DNA of 64,000 nt from Anaerolineae bacterium (GTDB lineage: Bacteria; Chloroflexota; Anaerolineae; Aggregatilineales; Aggregatilineaceae). The notes beneath the pieces are model-generated. The model made no database searches, had not been told where the DNA came from, and was given only the letters and a program-made list of their open reading frames with translations. A program made the position numbers and the translations under genes. Positions 43,642-51,859 of this stretch are shown in pieces; the stretch's first letter is position 1, and each line of letters begins with the position of its first letter. Location of the stretch: NCBI GenBank assembly GCA_027494015.1, contig JAOSJP010000038.1, positions 67,387-131,386 on the forward strand, in the 5' to 3' direction.

Positions 43642-43852
43642 TAGAGCGTGTTATGAACTTGGTACCTTCAACAAGGGAGAGGGGCGCTCTGTTGACCTCA
43701 CCCCCTGGCCTCGCTGCGCTCGGCCTTTCCCCCTCTCCATGCATGGAGAGGGGGAGGCGAGGCGCGCCAGCGCCGAGACGGGGGTGAGGTAAACCAGGAG
43801 CTACCCAAAACCGCTGGGGAAAGACAGGGCCGTCAGTGCATAACAGGCTCTA
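43642..43852. mobile_element. Family A MITE-like element, copy 5
   Basis: 211 bp, C-TA-GAGCGTGTTATG ... CATAACAGGCTC-TA-G, nearly identical to copy 4 and in the same orientation. It lies in the CTAG at the end of the family F repeat. Confidence 0.92.
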
Positions 43853-43907
43853 GCGGTCCGCCGCAACGCGCCGGGCGCTGATTGCGCAGCGCCTGGCTCT
43901 GTGTTCT

Positions 43908-44489
43908 CTAGCCGGTGATGAGAGTCGCGGGCAGGTGAGGCGCGTAGTTGATCCCGCGCAGAATCCACAGCCCGTCCTGCCAGGTGAGATGGTGCATGGC
44001 CGTGTTGTGCATCCAGATGTCCAGCGGGTGGCATTTGAGCAACATGCGCACCATTGTGCCCGCCGTGCCGCCGTGACAGACGACGATTTTCGTCTGCACC
44101 GCTTCGGGGTTTTCGATCAGGCGGTTGAGCACGCGGCGGGTCTGCTCGGCGAAGCGCTGGTAGTAGTTGTCGGCGGGCATGATGAAGTAGTGCGGGCCGT
44201 TGTCGGAGGGGTGGACCAGGCGCGGCAGCTTCATATACAGGTCGTGCGTGGTCTCGCGCAGGTCGTCGTCCATCTTGAGCGGCGCGTGAATGTAGCGGTT
44301 GAGGATGGAGGTCGTCTCGCGCGCGCGGCGCAGCGGGCTGCACACGATGGCCGTGACGCCCGGCTCGTTCTCAGCCAGCCACTGACCGAGCAGCTCCACC
44401 TGGCGCTTGCCCAGATCGGTCAGGTAGAGGTTGTCGTCTTCGTCGCCGCGATGCTCGGCCTGCCCGTGCCGCACCAGAATCAACCGCAT
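43908..44489 (-). CDS. Histidine phosphatase superfamily protein
   Basis: 193 residues from ATG 44489 (GAGGTGG upstream); the longer frame to 44588 spans the promoter. LVRHGQAEHRG contains the RHG catalytic motif with phospho-acceptor His8. Further markers are LTDLGKRQVELLGQWL, VCSPLRRARETTSI, and VVCHGGTAGTMVRMLL with the second catalytic His. The branch includes phosphoglycerate mutase-like and sugar- or nucleotide-phosphatases; the substrate is not determined. Transcribed alone from a strong promoter. Confidence 0.92.
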   Translation of the reverse strand: MRLILVRHGQAEHRGDEDDNLYLTDLGKRQVELLGQWLAENEPGVTAIVCSPLRRARETTSILNRYIHAPLKMDDDLRETTHDLYMKLPRLVHPSDNGPHYFIMPADNYYQRFAEQTRRVLNRLIENPEAVQTKIVVCHGGTAGTMVRMLLKCHPLDIWMHNTAMHHLTWQDGLWILRGINYAPHLPATLITG

Positions 44490-44559
44490 TCGCCACCTCG
44501 CCTTGTCAGAACCTGTCGTGCTGAGCCAATCGCCGTAGTCCGACCCGTTGCCGCACCGG

Positions 44560-44588
44560 ATTATACGGAGCGGGTGCCGATTGGTCAA
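44560..44588 (-). promoter_or_regulatory. Strong promoter of the histidine phosphatase gene
   Basis: On the minus strand TTGACC (44583-44588), 17-nt spacer, perfect TATAAT (44560-44565). It is among the best consensus matches in the window and fixes the transcript start about 65 nt before ATG 44489. Confidence 0.8.
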
Positions 44589-44618
44589 TGAAGGAAGCGG
44601 CGCGGGCGGCCTCGCAAT

Positions 44619-44652
44619 AGACTTCCGAAGTTTTCGGAAACTTCGGAAGTCT
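44619..44652. repeat. Palindrome, family D
   Basis: AGACTTCCGAAGTTTTCGG and its inverted arm, between divergent genes and just upstream of the histidine phosphatase promoter. Confidence 0.8.
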
Positions 44653-44749
44653 GGCGGGGTGGGTCAATGCCCCCAGAGTCGGGTGCACCCAGCGGCGCGC
44701 GGCGCGGTATACTGGGACGCATTGCCCTCAAGGAGGAGGCCTGGACATC

Positions 44750-45472
44750 ATGCTCACTCGCATTCTGAGCACTGACTCGCGCCGCTGCGCCGGGATTGTG
44801 CTGGGGATGGTGCTGGCCGGCTGCGCGACCATGCTGCTCTTCGCCGCGCTGAGCGCCCCGATCCTTGATCTGGCAGCGGTGCAGGACTTCGACGCCGAGC
44901 GCGCCGCCTGGTTCTTCGCCCACGCCGATCCGACAGTGCAGGACGTGTTCCGCGTGATCACCGTTTTCGGCTCCGAAGTGCTGTGGGTGGTGGGCTTTGG
45001 GCTGGGCGCAACCTTTATCGCCCGGCGTGACTGGACTCTGCTGGCGGGGTGGGCGCTGGCCATGGCCGTTGGCAAGCTGTGGAACATGGGCCTCAAGGAG
45101 TGGATCGCTGCGCCGCGCCCGGCGTTCGACGGCTGGACGAACCCCGAAGGCGGCTACGGCTATCCCAGCGGCCACACCATGCAGGCGACCATCGCCTATG
45201 GAATGCTCGCTTACCTGGCCTGGCGGCGCGTCATCAGCCGGCGCGCGCGCGCGGCGCTCATCGTGGCTGCGGCGGCGATCATCGTCCTGATCGGCCTCAG
45301 CCGCCTTGTTCTGGTCGTACACTTCCCTTCGCAGGTGATCGGCGCGCTGCTGGCAGGCGGGCTGTGGTTGCTGGCCAGCGCCGGCTTCACCGCGCATCTG
45401 CGCGGGTGCGACGGGGTATGCTCAGGGCAAAGGCAGCATGAGGGGCAGGAGGAAGCCAGAGAGACCATTTGA
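44750..45472 (+). CDS. PAP2-family membrane phosphatase
   Basis: 240 residues, about six hydrophobic helices; AAGGAGGAGG lies upstream. The three PAP2 motifs are KEWIAAPRPAFD (K-x6-RP form), YPSGHTMQ, and LSRLVLVVHFPSQVIG (SR-x5-H-x3, with Ser-Gln where Asp is usual). Family members dephosphorylate lipid phosphates or undecaprenyl diphosphate at the outer face of the membrane. The replacement near the last motif makes activity less certain. It is a second PAP2-like gene, of a different branch from that at 9082. A possible -10 (TATACT) lies at 44708. Confidence 0.85.
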   Translation: MLTRILSTDSRRCAGIVLGMVLAGCATMLLFAALSAPILDLAAVQDFDAERAAWFFAHADPTVQDVFRVITVFGSEVLWVVGFGLGATFIARRDWTLLAGWALAMAVGKLWNMGLKEWIAAPRPAFDGWTNPEGGYGYPSGHTMQATIAYGMLAYLAWRRVISRRARAALIVAAAAIIVLIGLSRLVLVVHFPSQVIGALLAGGLWLLASAGFTAHLRGCDGVCSGQRQHEGQEEARETI

Positions 45473-45487
45473 GAAGTTGTTTTTCCC

Positions 45488-45570
45488 CCTACCCCACCGG
45501 GAAGGAAGGGCTTAGCGGGTGCGCTCTTCTCCCTTCCCCCTTCGTGGGGGAAGGGACGGGGTTAGGGGTG
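45488..45570. repeat. Core-like palindromic repeat variant
   Basis: ccctaccccaccgggaagga through ggggaagggacggggttagg: an inverted repeat of C/G-rich arms, related in style but not in sequence to the family C core. Confidence 0.5.
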
Positions 45571-45620
45571 TCCTGGCAAGGGCCCAACAGCTTGCTCGTA
45601 GGCCCCCTCTTTTCCCTCGG

Positions 45621-45650
45621 TTGCTCATGGGGCGGCCTTTATTGTAAACT
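45621..45650 (+). promoter_or_regulatory. Probable promoter of the response regulator gene
   Basis: TTGCTC (45621-45626), 18-nt spacer, TAAACT (45645-45650), only 11 nt before the ATG at 45662; the leader would be very short. Confidence 0.45.
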
Positions 45651-45661
45651 GGTGCGCAGTC

Positions 45662-46291
45662 ATGACGATGAGTGCAGCACGTGCGGCGCAGAGGAGCAGG
45701 GCGTTGGCGACGTGGATGGTAGTAGATGACGAGCCGGATATCTACGACGTCCTGGTGACGATGTTCCAGCTTTGGGGCATTGATGGCGTAGCCTTTGTGG
45801 ATGGCGCTGAGGCCGTGCAATGGGTGGACAGCGTGGACGCCGGCATTTACGCCGGCGAGCTGCCGGAACTGGCGATCCTGGACATCCGGCTGCCCGGCGT
45901 GGACGGGCACCATGTCGCCGCGCGCATCCGGCGCAGCCCCAAGCTCGGCAACATCGCCATTGTGCTCATCACCGCCTATCGCATTTCGCCGGAGCAGGAG
46001 AAGCAGATCATGATCATCTCGCAGGCAGATCTGCTACTCGAAAAACCGCTGCCCACCATGTCGGAGCTGCGGACGCAGCTTGATACGCTGATTGCACGGC
46101 GCCAGGCGCTCGCCGCAGCGCGCCGCCGCGCCGCCGAGCACGAGCAGGTCGCCTTGCCGCAAACGCCCGGCGCATCTGCGGCGGTGGTCCCTGGCCGCTC
46201 CGATCCCGACGCGACCCTCTCCACGCGGGAAGCTGCGTCCGAAAGCAGGCTGGCGGCTCCGGCTTCGCGGTCTGGCTCCGCCGAGTCATAG
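45662..46291 (+). CDS. Response regulator, receiver domain with disordered tail
   Basis: 209 residues. Receiver at about 17-145: WMVVDDEPDIYDVL, acceptor Asp74 in LAILDIRLPGVDG, IVLITAYRIS, and LLEKPLP with Lys. The last 60 residues are Ala/Pro/Ser-rich and without known output domain. It is the closest relative in the window of the frameshifted regulator at 19157 (same WV/LD...GELPEL spacing). The short leader suggests ATG 45668 as an alternative start. Confidence 0.9.
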   Translation: MTMSAARAAQRSRALATWMVVDDEPDIYDVLVTMFQLWGIDGVAFVDGAEAVQWVDSVDAGIYAGELPELAILDIRLPGVDGHHVAARIRRSPKLGNIAIVLITAYRISPEQEKQIMIISQADLLLEKPLPTMSELRTQLDTLIARRQALAAARRRAAEHEQVALPQTPGASAAVVPGRSDPDATLSTREAASESRLAAPASRSGSAES

Positions 46292-46343
46292 GCGGCGGGC
46301 GAGTTGGGCGCTACAATCTCCCGCTGTCTGGCGTGACGGTGCG

Positions 46344-46536
46344 GGGTGCGTGCAAAAGTTGACAGCGACTCGCTGGGCGCGGGGATATTGACCTCACCCC
46401 CAGCCTCGCTGCGCTCGGCTCTTCCCCCTCTCCGTCAACGGAGAGGGGGCGGCGAGGCGCGTGAGCGCCGAGCGGGGGTGAGGTCAAGGGGGGCGCAGCA
46501 GAGCAGCGCCCCTACCTGACAGGTTTTGCTCACCCC
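46344..46536. mobile_element. Family B MITE-like element, copy 1
   Basis: GGGTGCGTGCAAAAGTTGAC at the left, core repeat in the centre, ggcgcagcagagcagcgccc and ctgacaggttttgctcaccc at the right. The right terminal repeat is slightly degraded. Confidence 0.85.
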
Positions 46537-46545
46537 CCTGGAGCG

Positions 46546-46736
46546 GGGTGCGTGCAAAAGTTGACAGCGACTCGCTGGGCGCGGGGATATTGACCTCACC
46601 CCCAGCCTCGCTGCGCTCGGCTCTTCCCCCTCTCCGTCAACGGAGAGGGGGCGGCGAGGCGCGTGAGCGCCGAGCGGGGTGGTGTCAAGGGGCGCAGCAG
46701 AGCAGCGCCCCTACCTGACAGGTTTTGTACGCACCC
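46546..46736. mobile_element. Family B MITE-like element, copy 2
   Basis: 191 bp with intact ends GGGTGCGTGCAAAAG and CTTTTGTACGCACCC-like ggttttgtacgcaccc. Direct repeat of copy 1, ten bases further on. Confidence 0.88.
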
Positions 46737-46800
46737 GACGGTGCGCCTGATGGTGGCAACCGCGCGGTGCGCGGCGCATGAACGACAGGCTGAGCGTGTG

Positions 46801-47523
46801 ATGCAGAACATCAACCCTTCCCAGAACATCACCCGGCGCGGGCGCTACTACCTGTTCCTGGGCGGCCTGGCCTTCTTCAGCGGGGCAATCGCCATCGCCC
46901 TGGGCGTGCTGTTCATCTTCTTCCCGCTGTGGGATTCGTTCATCTTCGACCTGTTTCAGATATTGCTGATCGTGGTCGGCGTCGTGGCCCTGGTGGTGGG
47001 TCTGGGCCTGGTGTACCGCGCGCTGACGCTCCAGAAGGACAATCCGCTGGCCTATGCAGTGGGCGAGGGGCTGGGCCAGTTTCTCGACGAGCGTTTTACC
47101 TACCTGCGCAACGTCAGCAAGCGCCGTGTGGGATACATTGACGCTGTGCTGGTCGGCCCGCCGGGGGCGCTGGTCTTTCGCATCACGGATTACGCTGGCA
47201 CGTGGATCAACGAGCGGGCCGAGTGGATCAACCAGACGCGCGACGGCAAGCTGCGCGGGGCCAAAACCAACCCCACCCGCGAGGTGGTGCGCGATGTGGT
47301 CGCGCTGCGCAGGTTTCTCGCCCGGCGCGGGCTGGAGAATGTGCCGATCTATGCCATCGTGGTGTTCACCTCGCCCAACGTGCGCCTCTCCGCCGACGGG
47401 CCGGTAGTGCCTATCTGCGAAATCCCCACGCTCTACCAGATCATGCGCCGCGACTACCTGACCGACGACCGCATTACCCCGCAAATGGCCCAGCAGACGG
47501 TCAGCGCCATTGTTGACGGCTGA
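46801..47523 (+). CDS. Membrane protein with NERD-like domain
   Basis: 240 residues from ATG 46801 (MQNINPSQNITRRGRYYLF); the longer frame from 46663 lies in the family B element. Two hydrophobic helices (about 15-40 and 48-70) precede a soluble domain. That domain has RVGYIDAVLVGPPGALVFRITDYAG, GAKTNPTREVVRDVVALRRFL and NVPIYAIVVFTSPNVRL: the pattern of nuclease-related (NERD) domains. The catalytic residues are only partly clear. It acts at the inner face of the membrane; role unknown. The next gene starts 18 nt later. Confidence 0.75.
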   Translation: MQNINPSQNITRRGRYYLFLGGLAFFSGAIAIALGVLFIFFPLWDSFIFDLFQILLIVVGVVALVVGLGLVYRALTLQKDNPLAYAVGEGLGQFLDERFTYLRNVSKRRVGYIDAVLVGPPGALVFRITDYAGTWINERAEWINQTRDGKLRGAKTNPTREVVRDVVALRRFLARRGLENVPIYAIVVFTSPNVRLSADGPVVPICEIPTLYQIMRRDYLTDDRITPQMAQQTVSAIVDG

Positions 47524-47540
47524 CAGGGCGAGTCTGGCTC

Positions 47541-48146
47541 ATGGCGCAGTACGATCCAGCGGAAGACGGCGCGGACTATCCGCTCTACGACAGCGATGAT
47601 CCGGGTGACCTCTATGCGAACGATGGCGACTGGCCCGACCCGCCGCAGCGGTGGCGGCACACGCGCTGGGCCGTCTACGGCGGGGCATTTGCGCTGCCGC
47701 TTGTGCTGCTGATCGCGCTGCTGGCGCTGCTGGCCCGCCTGGACGGCCCGGACGAGGAGTCACCATCCAATCCTGGCGCGAGCGCCACAAGCCTGGCGAC
47801 GCCGGATGCTGCGGAGACCGCCAGCGGCGACTGGCCGCCCGACGTGACCTTCGCGGCGCATACCACGCCCGCGCTGATCAAAAACGAGCTGGCCCTGGCC
47901 GGGGCGCGGCACGGCTACCGCTTCGCTGGCGCGACGGACGAGGTGTGGGAGGTCGCCGCCGAGCCGCTGCCCGGCAGCGCGATTGTGCCGCTGCTGACCC
48001 TGTACGCGCCGTCCGGGGAGGCGCTGGCCTCCGGCACGGCGCTGATCGTCGTGCTGCCGCAGGATGGCGAGTATCGGTTGGTGGCGGAGGCCGGGCAGGG
48101 GGGCAGCGCGACCGGAGCGTACCAGTTGTCTGTCTTTCCGCGCTGA
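47541..48146 (+). CDS. Membrane protein with a small extracellular PPC-like domain
   Basis: 201 residues. Acidic, Tyr/Asp-rich cytosolic start (about 1-35), one membrane helix (about 39-63, YGGAFALPLVLLIALLALLARL), a Ser/Ala linker, and an external domain of about 90 residues. That domain (LALAGARHGYRFAGATDEVWEVAAEPLP... YRLVAEAGQGGSATGAYQLSVFPR) resembles pre-peptidase C-terminal domains. It probably forms one transcript with the NERD gene and may be its external partner. Confidence 0.6.
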   Translation: MAQYDPAEDGADYPLYDSDDPGDLYANDGDWPDPPQRWRHTRWAVYGGAFALPLVLLIALLALLARLDGPDEESPSNPGASATSLATPDAAETASGDWPPDVTFAAHTTPALIKNELALAGARHGYRFAGATDEVWEVAAEPLPGSAIVPLLTLYAPSGEALASGTALIVVLPQDGEYRLVAEAGQGGSATGAYQLSVFPR

Positions 48147-48277
48147 TGTCGCCCAGCTTCGGCGCGTTTTCTGGCGTGCCCCTGCGCCGGGGGCGTGCCG
48201 CCATGTGGTATGATAGAGCCTGACGTGCTGCTGGCGCAGGCTGCCTGGCCGGGCATGTCGCTGCGAAAGAGAGACTC

Positions 48278-48811
48278 ATGGACCCCGATACCCTGCTGAC
48301 CGCTGGCGGAATCTTTCTGCTGCGCGTCGTGGGCAACATGATCACGACCGTGCGGCTGGTGCTGATCGTGCGCGGGCAGAAGCTCCCCTCGGCAGGGCTG
48401 GCCGTCATCGAGACGCTGATCTTCGCCATCGCTCTGGGCAGCGTCGTCTCGAACCTCAACAACATCTGGAACCTCGGAGCCTACAGCGTCGGCTTTGCGG
48501 TAGGTGGCTACCTGGGCATGACGCTGGAGCAGCGCCTGATCCAGCGCTTTGTCTCGGTGCATATCATCTCGCCGCACCACTCGCACGATATCGCCGTCGC
48601 CATCCGTCAGGCGGGCTTCGGGGCCACTGAGAGTTATGGGCAGGGCGCGGAGGGACAGGTCGGCGCGGTGACGGCGGTCGTCAAGCACCGCGACGTGAAC
48701 GCTGTGGTGAAAGTGGTGCAGGCGGTAGACCCCAAAGCCTTCGTCATGCTCGAAGAGCTGCGCGGCATCTCGCACGGGTATTTCCGACGGCTGAATCGCC
48801 AGGAACGCTGA
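48278..48811 (+). CDS. UPF0316/DUF2179 membrane protein
   Basis: 177 residues. Three hydrophobic helices in the first 90 residues, including VVGNMITTVRLVLIVRGQK and NIWNLGAYSVGFAVGGYLGM, followed by a soluble DUF2179-like ferredoxin-fold region (VSVHIISPHHSHDIAVAIRQAGFGATES... GAVTAVVKHRDVNAVVKVVQAVDPKAFVMLEEL). The DUF2179 domain is common at the C-terminus of YitT-type membrane proteins and is thought to bind a small ligand, but no activity is established. A possible -10 (TATGAT) lies at 48209. Confidence 0.88.
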   Translation: MDPDTLLTAGGIFLLRVVGNMITTVRLVLIVRGQKLPSAGLAVIETLIFAIALGSVVSNLNNIWNLGAYSVGFAVGGYLGMTLEQRLIQRFVSVHIISPHHSHDIAVAIRQAGFGATESYGQGAEGQVGAVTAVVKHRDVNAVVKVVQAVDPKAFVMLEELRGISHGYFRRLNRQER

Positions 48812-48949
48812 GAGGGCGCGCGGGGCAGGGGCGCGATCATTGTGGGTGTGAGTAGTGAGTCAGGAGTCCGGGGTTGGGAGTCAGGCGTACAGGGCGCTCC
48901 CACGCCTCACATCTCATGACTCCAGACTCCAGACTCAGAACCCAGGATA

Positions 48950-50512
48950 GTGGATGAGTACATGCCCGGCCTGGTAACGCGCGTCGCGGAGACTATCGAG
49001 CGGCACGCCCTGTGCGCGCCCGGCGACCGGGTCGTGGTTGGCGTGTCGGGCGGCGCGGACTCGCTGGCCCTGCTGCACGCGCTGCTGGCTCTGCGCGAGC
49101 GGCTGGGCATCGCTCTGCACGTCGCCACGCTCGATCACGGGCTGCGCGGCGCGGCGGGCGCGGCGGACGCGGACTTCGTGCGCAGCACGGCGCTCGACTG
49201 GGGGCTGCCGGTCACAGTGGGGCGGGCGGACGCCGGCCAGATCGCGCGGTCGCGCCGCCTGAGCGTGGAGGAAGCCGCGCGCCAGGTGCGCTACACGTTC
49301 CTGCTGCGCGTGGCGCGCCAGGTGGGGGCGGCGCGCGTCGCGGTGGGGCATCAGCGCGACGACCAGGCCGAGACGGTGCTCATGCACCTGCTGCGCGGCA
49401 GCGGCCTGAGCGGTCTGCGCGGGATGCTGCCCGCCACCCCCCTCAGCGACTATCACCTGCTGGAAGACGCGATCATTGCCTGCGATCCGCCGCTGGACGG
49501 CCTCCCGGCGACTCCGGACGCCTGGCCCGTGCTCATTCGCCCGCTGCTCGACCTGTCGCGGCGGGAGATTGACGAGTACATCGCCGCGCAGGGCCTCACC
49601 GCGCGCCTGGACGCGACCAACCAGGACACGGCCTATTTCCGCAACCGGCTGCGCCACGAGGTGCTGCCGCTGCTGGAGACGCTCAACCCGAACGTGCGCG
49701 AAGTGCTGGCGCGCACCGCCGACGTGCTGCGCGCCGACGCGGAATTGGTGCGCGCGGCAGGGGAGGCGGCGCTGGCGCGGGCGCTGCGGGGCGAAGCGGC
49801 GGACTCCATCGTGCTCGATCGCGCTGTCTGGGATGATCTGCCGCTGAGCAGCAAGCGCCATCTCATTCGCGCAGCGGTGTGGCGGCTGCGCCCGGCGCTG
49901 CGCGATGTGACCTTCGAGCACGTCGAGCGCGCCCTGGCCGTGAGCGCCAGCGGACATGTCGGCGTGCAGGCGACTCTGCCGGGCGGGCTGGCGCTGCGCG
50001 TGGGCTACGACGTGCTGGTCTTCTCTGGCGCGGGCGCCGATCCGGTCGAGGTGGGCGCTGACGCGCCGGCGTTGCCGGGCGAGCGCGCTGGCCCCGCCTT
50101 CAACCCCGGCGAGCGAGTGGAGATCGCTTGCGGCGCGTGGGTGTTCAGCGCGCGCCCGCTGCTGCCGGACGACGACCTGCCTGCCCTGCACGCCGATCCG
50201 CTGGCGGCGGCGCTGGCCGTGCCCGCAGGGGCGCGGCTGTGGCTGCGGGCGCGACGGCCCGGCGACCGCTTCCGCCCGCGCGGGATGGGCGGTCGGTCGC
50301 AGAAGCTGGCCGACACGCTGATCAACCTGCGCGTGCCAGCGGGCTGGCGCGACCGCGTGCCGCTGCTGGTGGTGGACGACGCCATCGCCTGGTTCGTCGC
50401 GCCAACGGCGGGAGGGCTGCGCGCGCGGGTGGCGGAGCCGTTTGCCGTGCCGGGCGACCTGGCGCAGATGGCCGGGGTGGGGGTGGTGGTCTGCTGGCGG
50501 CGCGCCGAGTGA
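48950..50512 (+). CDS. tilS: tRNA(Ile)-lysidine synthase
   Basis: 520 residues from GTG 48950 (AGGA upstream; ATG 48962 is an alternative). The ATP pyrophosphatase P-loop is GVSGGADSLALLHAL (Ser33-Ser38), with LDHGLRG, EEAARQVRYTFL, VGHQRDDQAETVLMHLLRGSGLSGLRGM and NRLRHEVLPLL, all TilS landmarks. The C-terminal domain (LRARRPGDRFRPRGMGGRSQKLADTLIN) is complete. The enzyme attaches lysine to C34 of the AUA-reading tRNA-Ile; it is normally essential. No hpt or ftsH gene follows, unlike in many genomes. Confidence 0.96.
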   Translation: MDEYMPGLVTRVAETIERHALCAPGDRVVVGVSGGADSLALLHALLALRERLGIALHVATLDHGLRGAAGAADADFVRSTALDWGLPVTVGRADAGQIARSRRLSVEEAARQVRYTFLLRVARQVGAARVAVGHQRDDQAETVLMHLLRGSGLSGLRGMLPATPLSDYHLLEDAIIACDPPLDGLPATPDAWPVLIRPLLDLSRREIDEYIAAQGLTARLDATNQDTAYFRNRLRHEVLPLLETLNPNVREVLARTADVLRADAELVRAAGEAALARALRGEAADSIVLDRAVWDDLPLSSKRHLIRAAVWRLRPALRDVTFEHVERALAVSASGHVGVQATLPGGLALRVGYDVLVFSGAGADPVEVGADAPALPGERAGPAFNPGERVEIACGAWVFSARPLLPDDDLPALHADPLAAALAVPAGARLWLRARRPGDRFRPRGMGGRSQKLADTLINLRVPAGWRDRVPLLVVDDAIAWFVAPTAGGLRARVAEPFAVPGDLAQMAGVGVVVCWRRAE

Positions 50513-50581
50513 GCCGCCAATGGCTCTGAGCGAACAGCTTACCCCATTTGTGCATGGCCTACTATCAGAGTTAACAGATAC

Positions 50582-50610
50582 TTGCTTTTTCCACAACGTT
50601 CAGCTATAGT
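50582..50610 (+). promoter_or_regulatory. Sigma-A-type promoter
   Basis: TTGCTT (50582-50587), 17-nt spacer, TATAGT (50605-50610) in AT-rich sequence. The expected start lies near 50617, nearly at the ATG of a small frame (50620). It could instead drive the response regulator at 50985 through the intervening repeat. Confidence 0.6.
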
Positions 50611-50619
50611 TAAGACAAG

Positions 50620-50787
50620 ATGAATGACCGGAAGCGACCCAGCCCTTACGAGGACTTTCGCCTGGCGCACGTTCAGCGACTCCGGTCTGCGTTGCGGTGT
50701 TGGGTTCAAGAGCGTGTTATGCGCTTTCCCCCCCGACCCTTTTCTCTGCTTGCGAGGAAAGGGGAGCGATTTGCCCCTTCCCGCTGA
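50620..50787 (+). CDS. Possible leaderless small protein, tail encoded by repeat
   Basis: 55 codons beginning MNDRKRPSPYEDFRLAHVQR. The first 30 codons are unique sequence; from 50709 the frame runs into a degenerate family A element, so the original gene may have been cut by it. The start lies 3 nt after the predicted transcription start, so it would be leaderless. It may equally be chance. Confidence 0.22.
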   Translation: MNDRKRPSPYEDFRLAHVQRLRSALRCWVQERVMRFPPRPFSLLARKGERFAPSR

Positions 50788-50878
50788 CAGGGAGGGGGCA
50801 CAGGGGGGGTCAATGCGCCGCGCACGGCGTAGCGCGCTTCCCGCTGCGCCGAGCGCGTAGAGTTCATGGCACGCCCTA
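50709..50878. mobile_element. Degenerate family A element (copy 7)
   Basis: Left end AAGAGCGTGTTATG (TA changed to AA) and right end catggcacgccc-TA. The interior has diverged (cccccgacccttttctctgc) and is shorter than 211 bp. The surrounding gap (50513-50984) also holds the promoter at 50582; nothing else is seen. Confidence 0.65.
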
Positions 50879-50984
50879 GGGAGAGGTGGCTTGCACCGGC
50901 AGCCATGATCGGCAACCAGGTGCCAGGCCAATCGCGCGCAGGCTGTTGGCGGTTCTCGCTATCATCTATTGAGGCGTACACACA

Positions 50985-51812
50985 ATGGAGAATCCACAAG
51001 AGGCTCATATCCTGGTCGTGGACGACGAAGGGGCGATCCGCTACTCGATCAGCAAAACGTTGCAGCGCCTGGGCTACCAGGTGCACACCGCCGAGACCGG
51101 CGAAGAGGCGCTGGAGATGATGCAGCGCCAGGAATACGACGTGGTGCTGACCGACATCCGCATGCCTGGCCTGAGCGGCGTTGAACTGCTGGCCCGCATC
51201 AAGGAGCAGGCTCCCGACGCAGTGGTGATTCTGCTGACGGGCTACGCCAGCCTGGAAACGGCCATCGAAAGCCTGCGCCTGGGAGCGCACGATTACCTGG
51301 TGAAGCCCAGCAGCAGCCAGGACATCCGCAACAGCGTCGCCGAGGGGTTGGAGCGGGCGCACAACCTCAAGCACCGCCGCCAACTGCTGAGCGCCATCCG
51401 CGAGAGTGTCGAGGAGCTGGCCGGGGCGGGCGGTGAAGCCGAGCGCGTCGCAGCAGGCAAAGCCGGGGCCGCAGCCAGCACGCCCGTTGTGACGCCGGTC
51501 ACGACGATGACCATCGGCCCGCTGACCATCTACCCTGGCCGCTACCAGATTTCGGTCGGCGACAAGCCCATAGACCTGACGCCGACCGAGTTCGACCTGC
51601 TGCTCTACCTGGCGGCGCATCGCGGGCGGGTGGTGCCCTGCTCGGAACTGGTGCGCGAAGTGCGCAACTATGTGCTGGACGAGAACGAGGCGCGCGAGGT
51701 GATTCGCCCGCACGTGAGCAATCTGCGCCGCAAGCTCAAGGCTTCGGGGCAGAACCCGAACATCATCGTCAACGTGCGCGGCATCGGCTACCGGCTGAGC
51801 GAGGCTTCCTGA
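50985..51812 (+). CDS. OmpR-type response regulator with winged-helix DNA-binding domain
   Basis: 275 residues. Receiver: LVVDDEGAIRYSI, acceptor Asp57 in VVLTDIRMPGLSG, ILLTGYAS, DYLVKPSSS (Lys about 105). A linker helix and Gly/Ala-rich segment (about 140-170) lead to a winged helix with PIDLTPTEFDLLLYLAAHRGRVV, the recognition region HVSNLRRKLK, and NIIVNVRGIGYRL, the classic OmpR/PhoB end. It is a transcription factor without an adjacent kinase. The receiver sequence is closer to NtrC/AtoC-type receivers, a mix seen often in Chloroflexota. Confidence 0.94.
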   Translation: MENPQEAHILVVDDEGAIRYSISKTLQRLGYQVHTAETGEEALEMMQRQEYDVVLTDIRMPGLSGVELLARIKEQAPDAVVILLTGYASLETAIESLRLGAHDYLVKPSSSQDIRNSVAEGLERAHNLKHRRQLLSAIRESVEELAGAGGEAERVAAGKAGAAASTPVVTPVTTMTIGPLTIYPGRYQISVGDKPIDLTPTEFDLLLYLAAHRGRVVPCSELVREVRNYVLDENEAREVIRPHVSNLRRKLKASGQNPNIIVNVRGIGYRLSEAS

Positions 51813-51859
51813 GCGAGAAGGTGGCGCCCGGGGCTGTTGAGCGGCGTGGGTGCCTGGCT

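Larger units (their letters stand above)
46292..46800. other. Intergenic region of two family B elements
   Basis: 509 bp made up almost wholly of two direct copies of family B (46344-46536, 46546-46736). Only about 60 bp before the next gene are unique. No gene seen. Confidence 0.8.
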
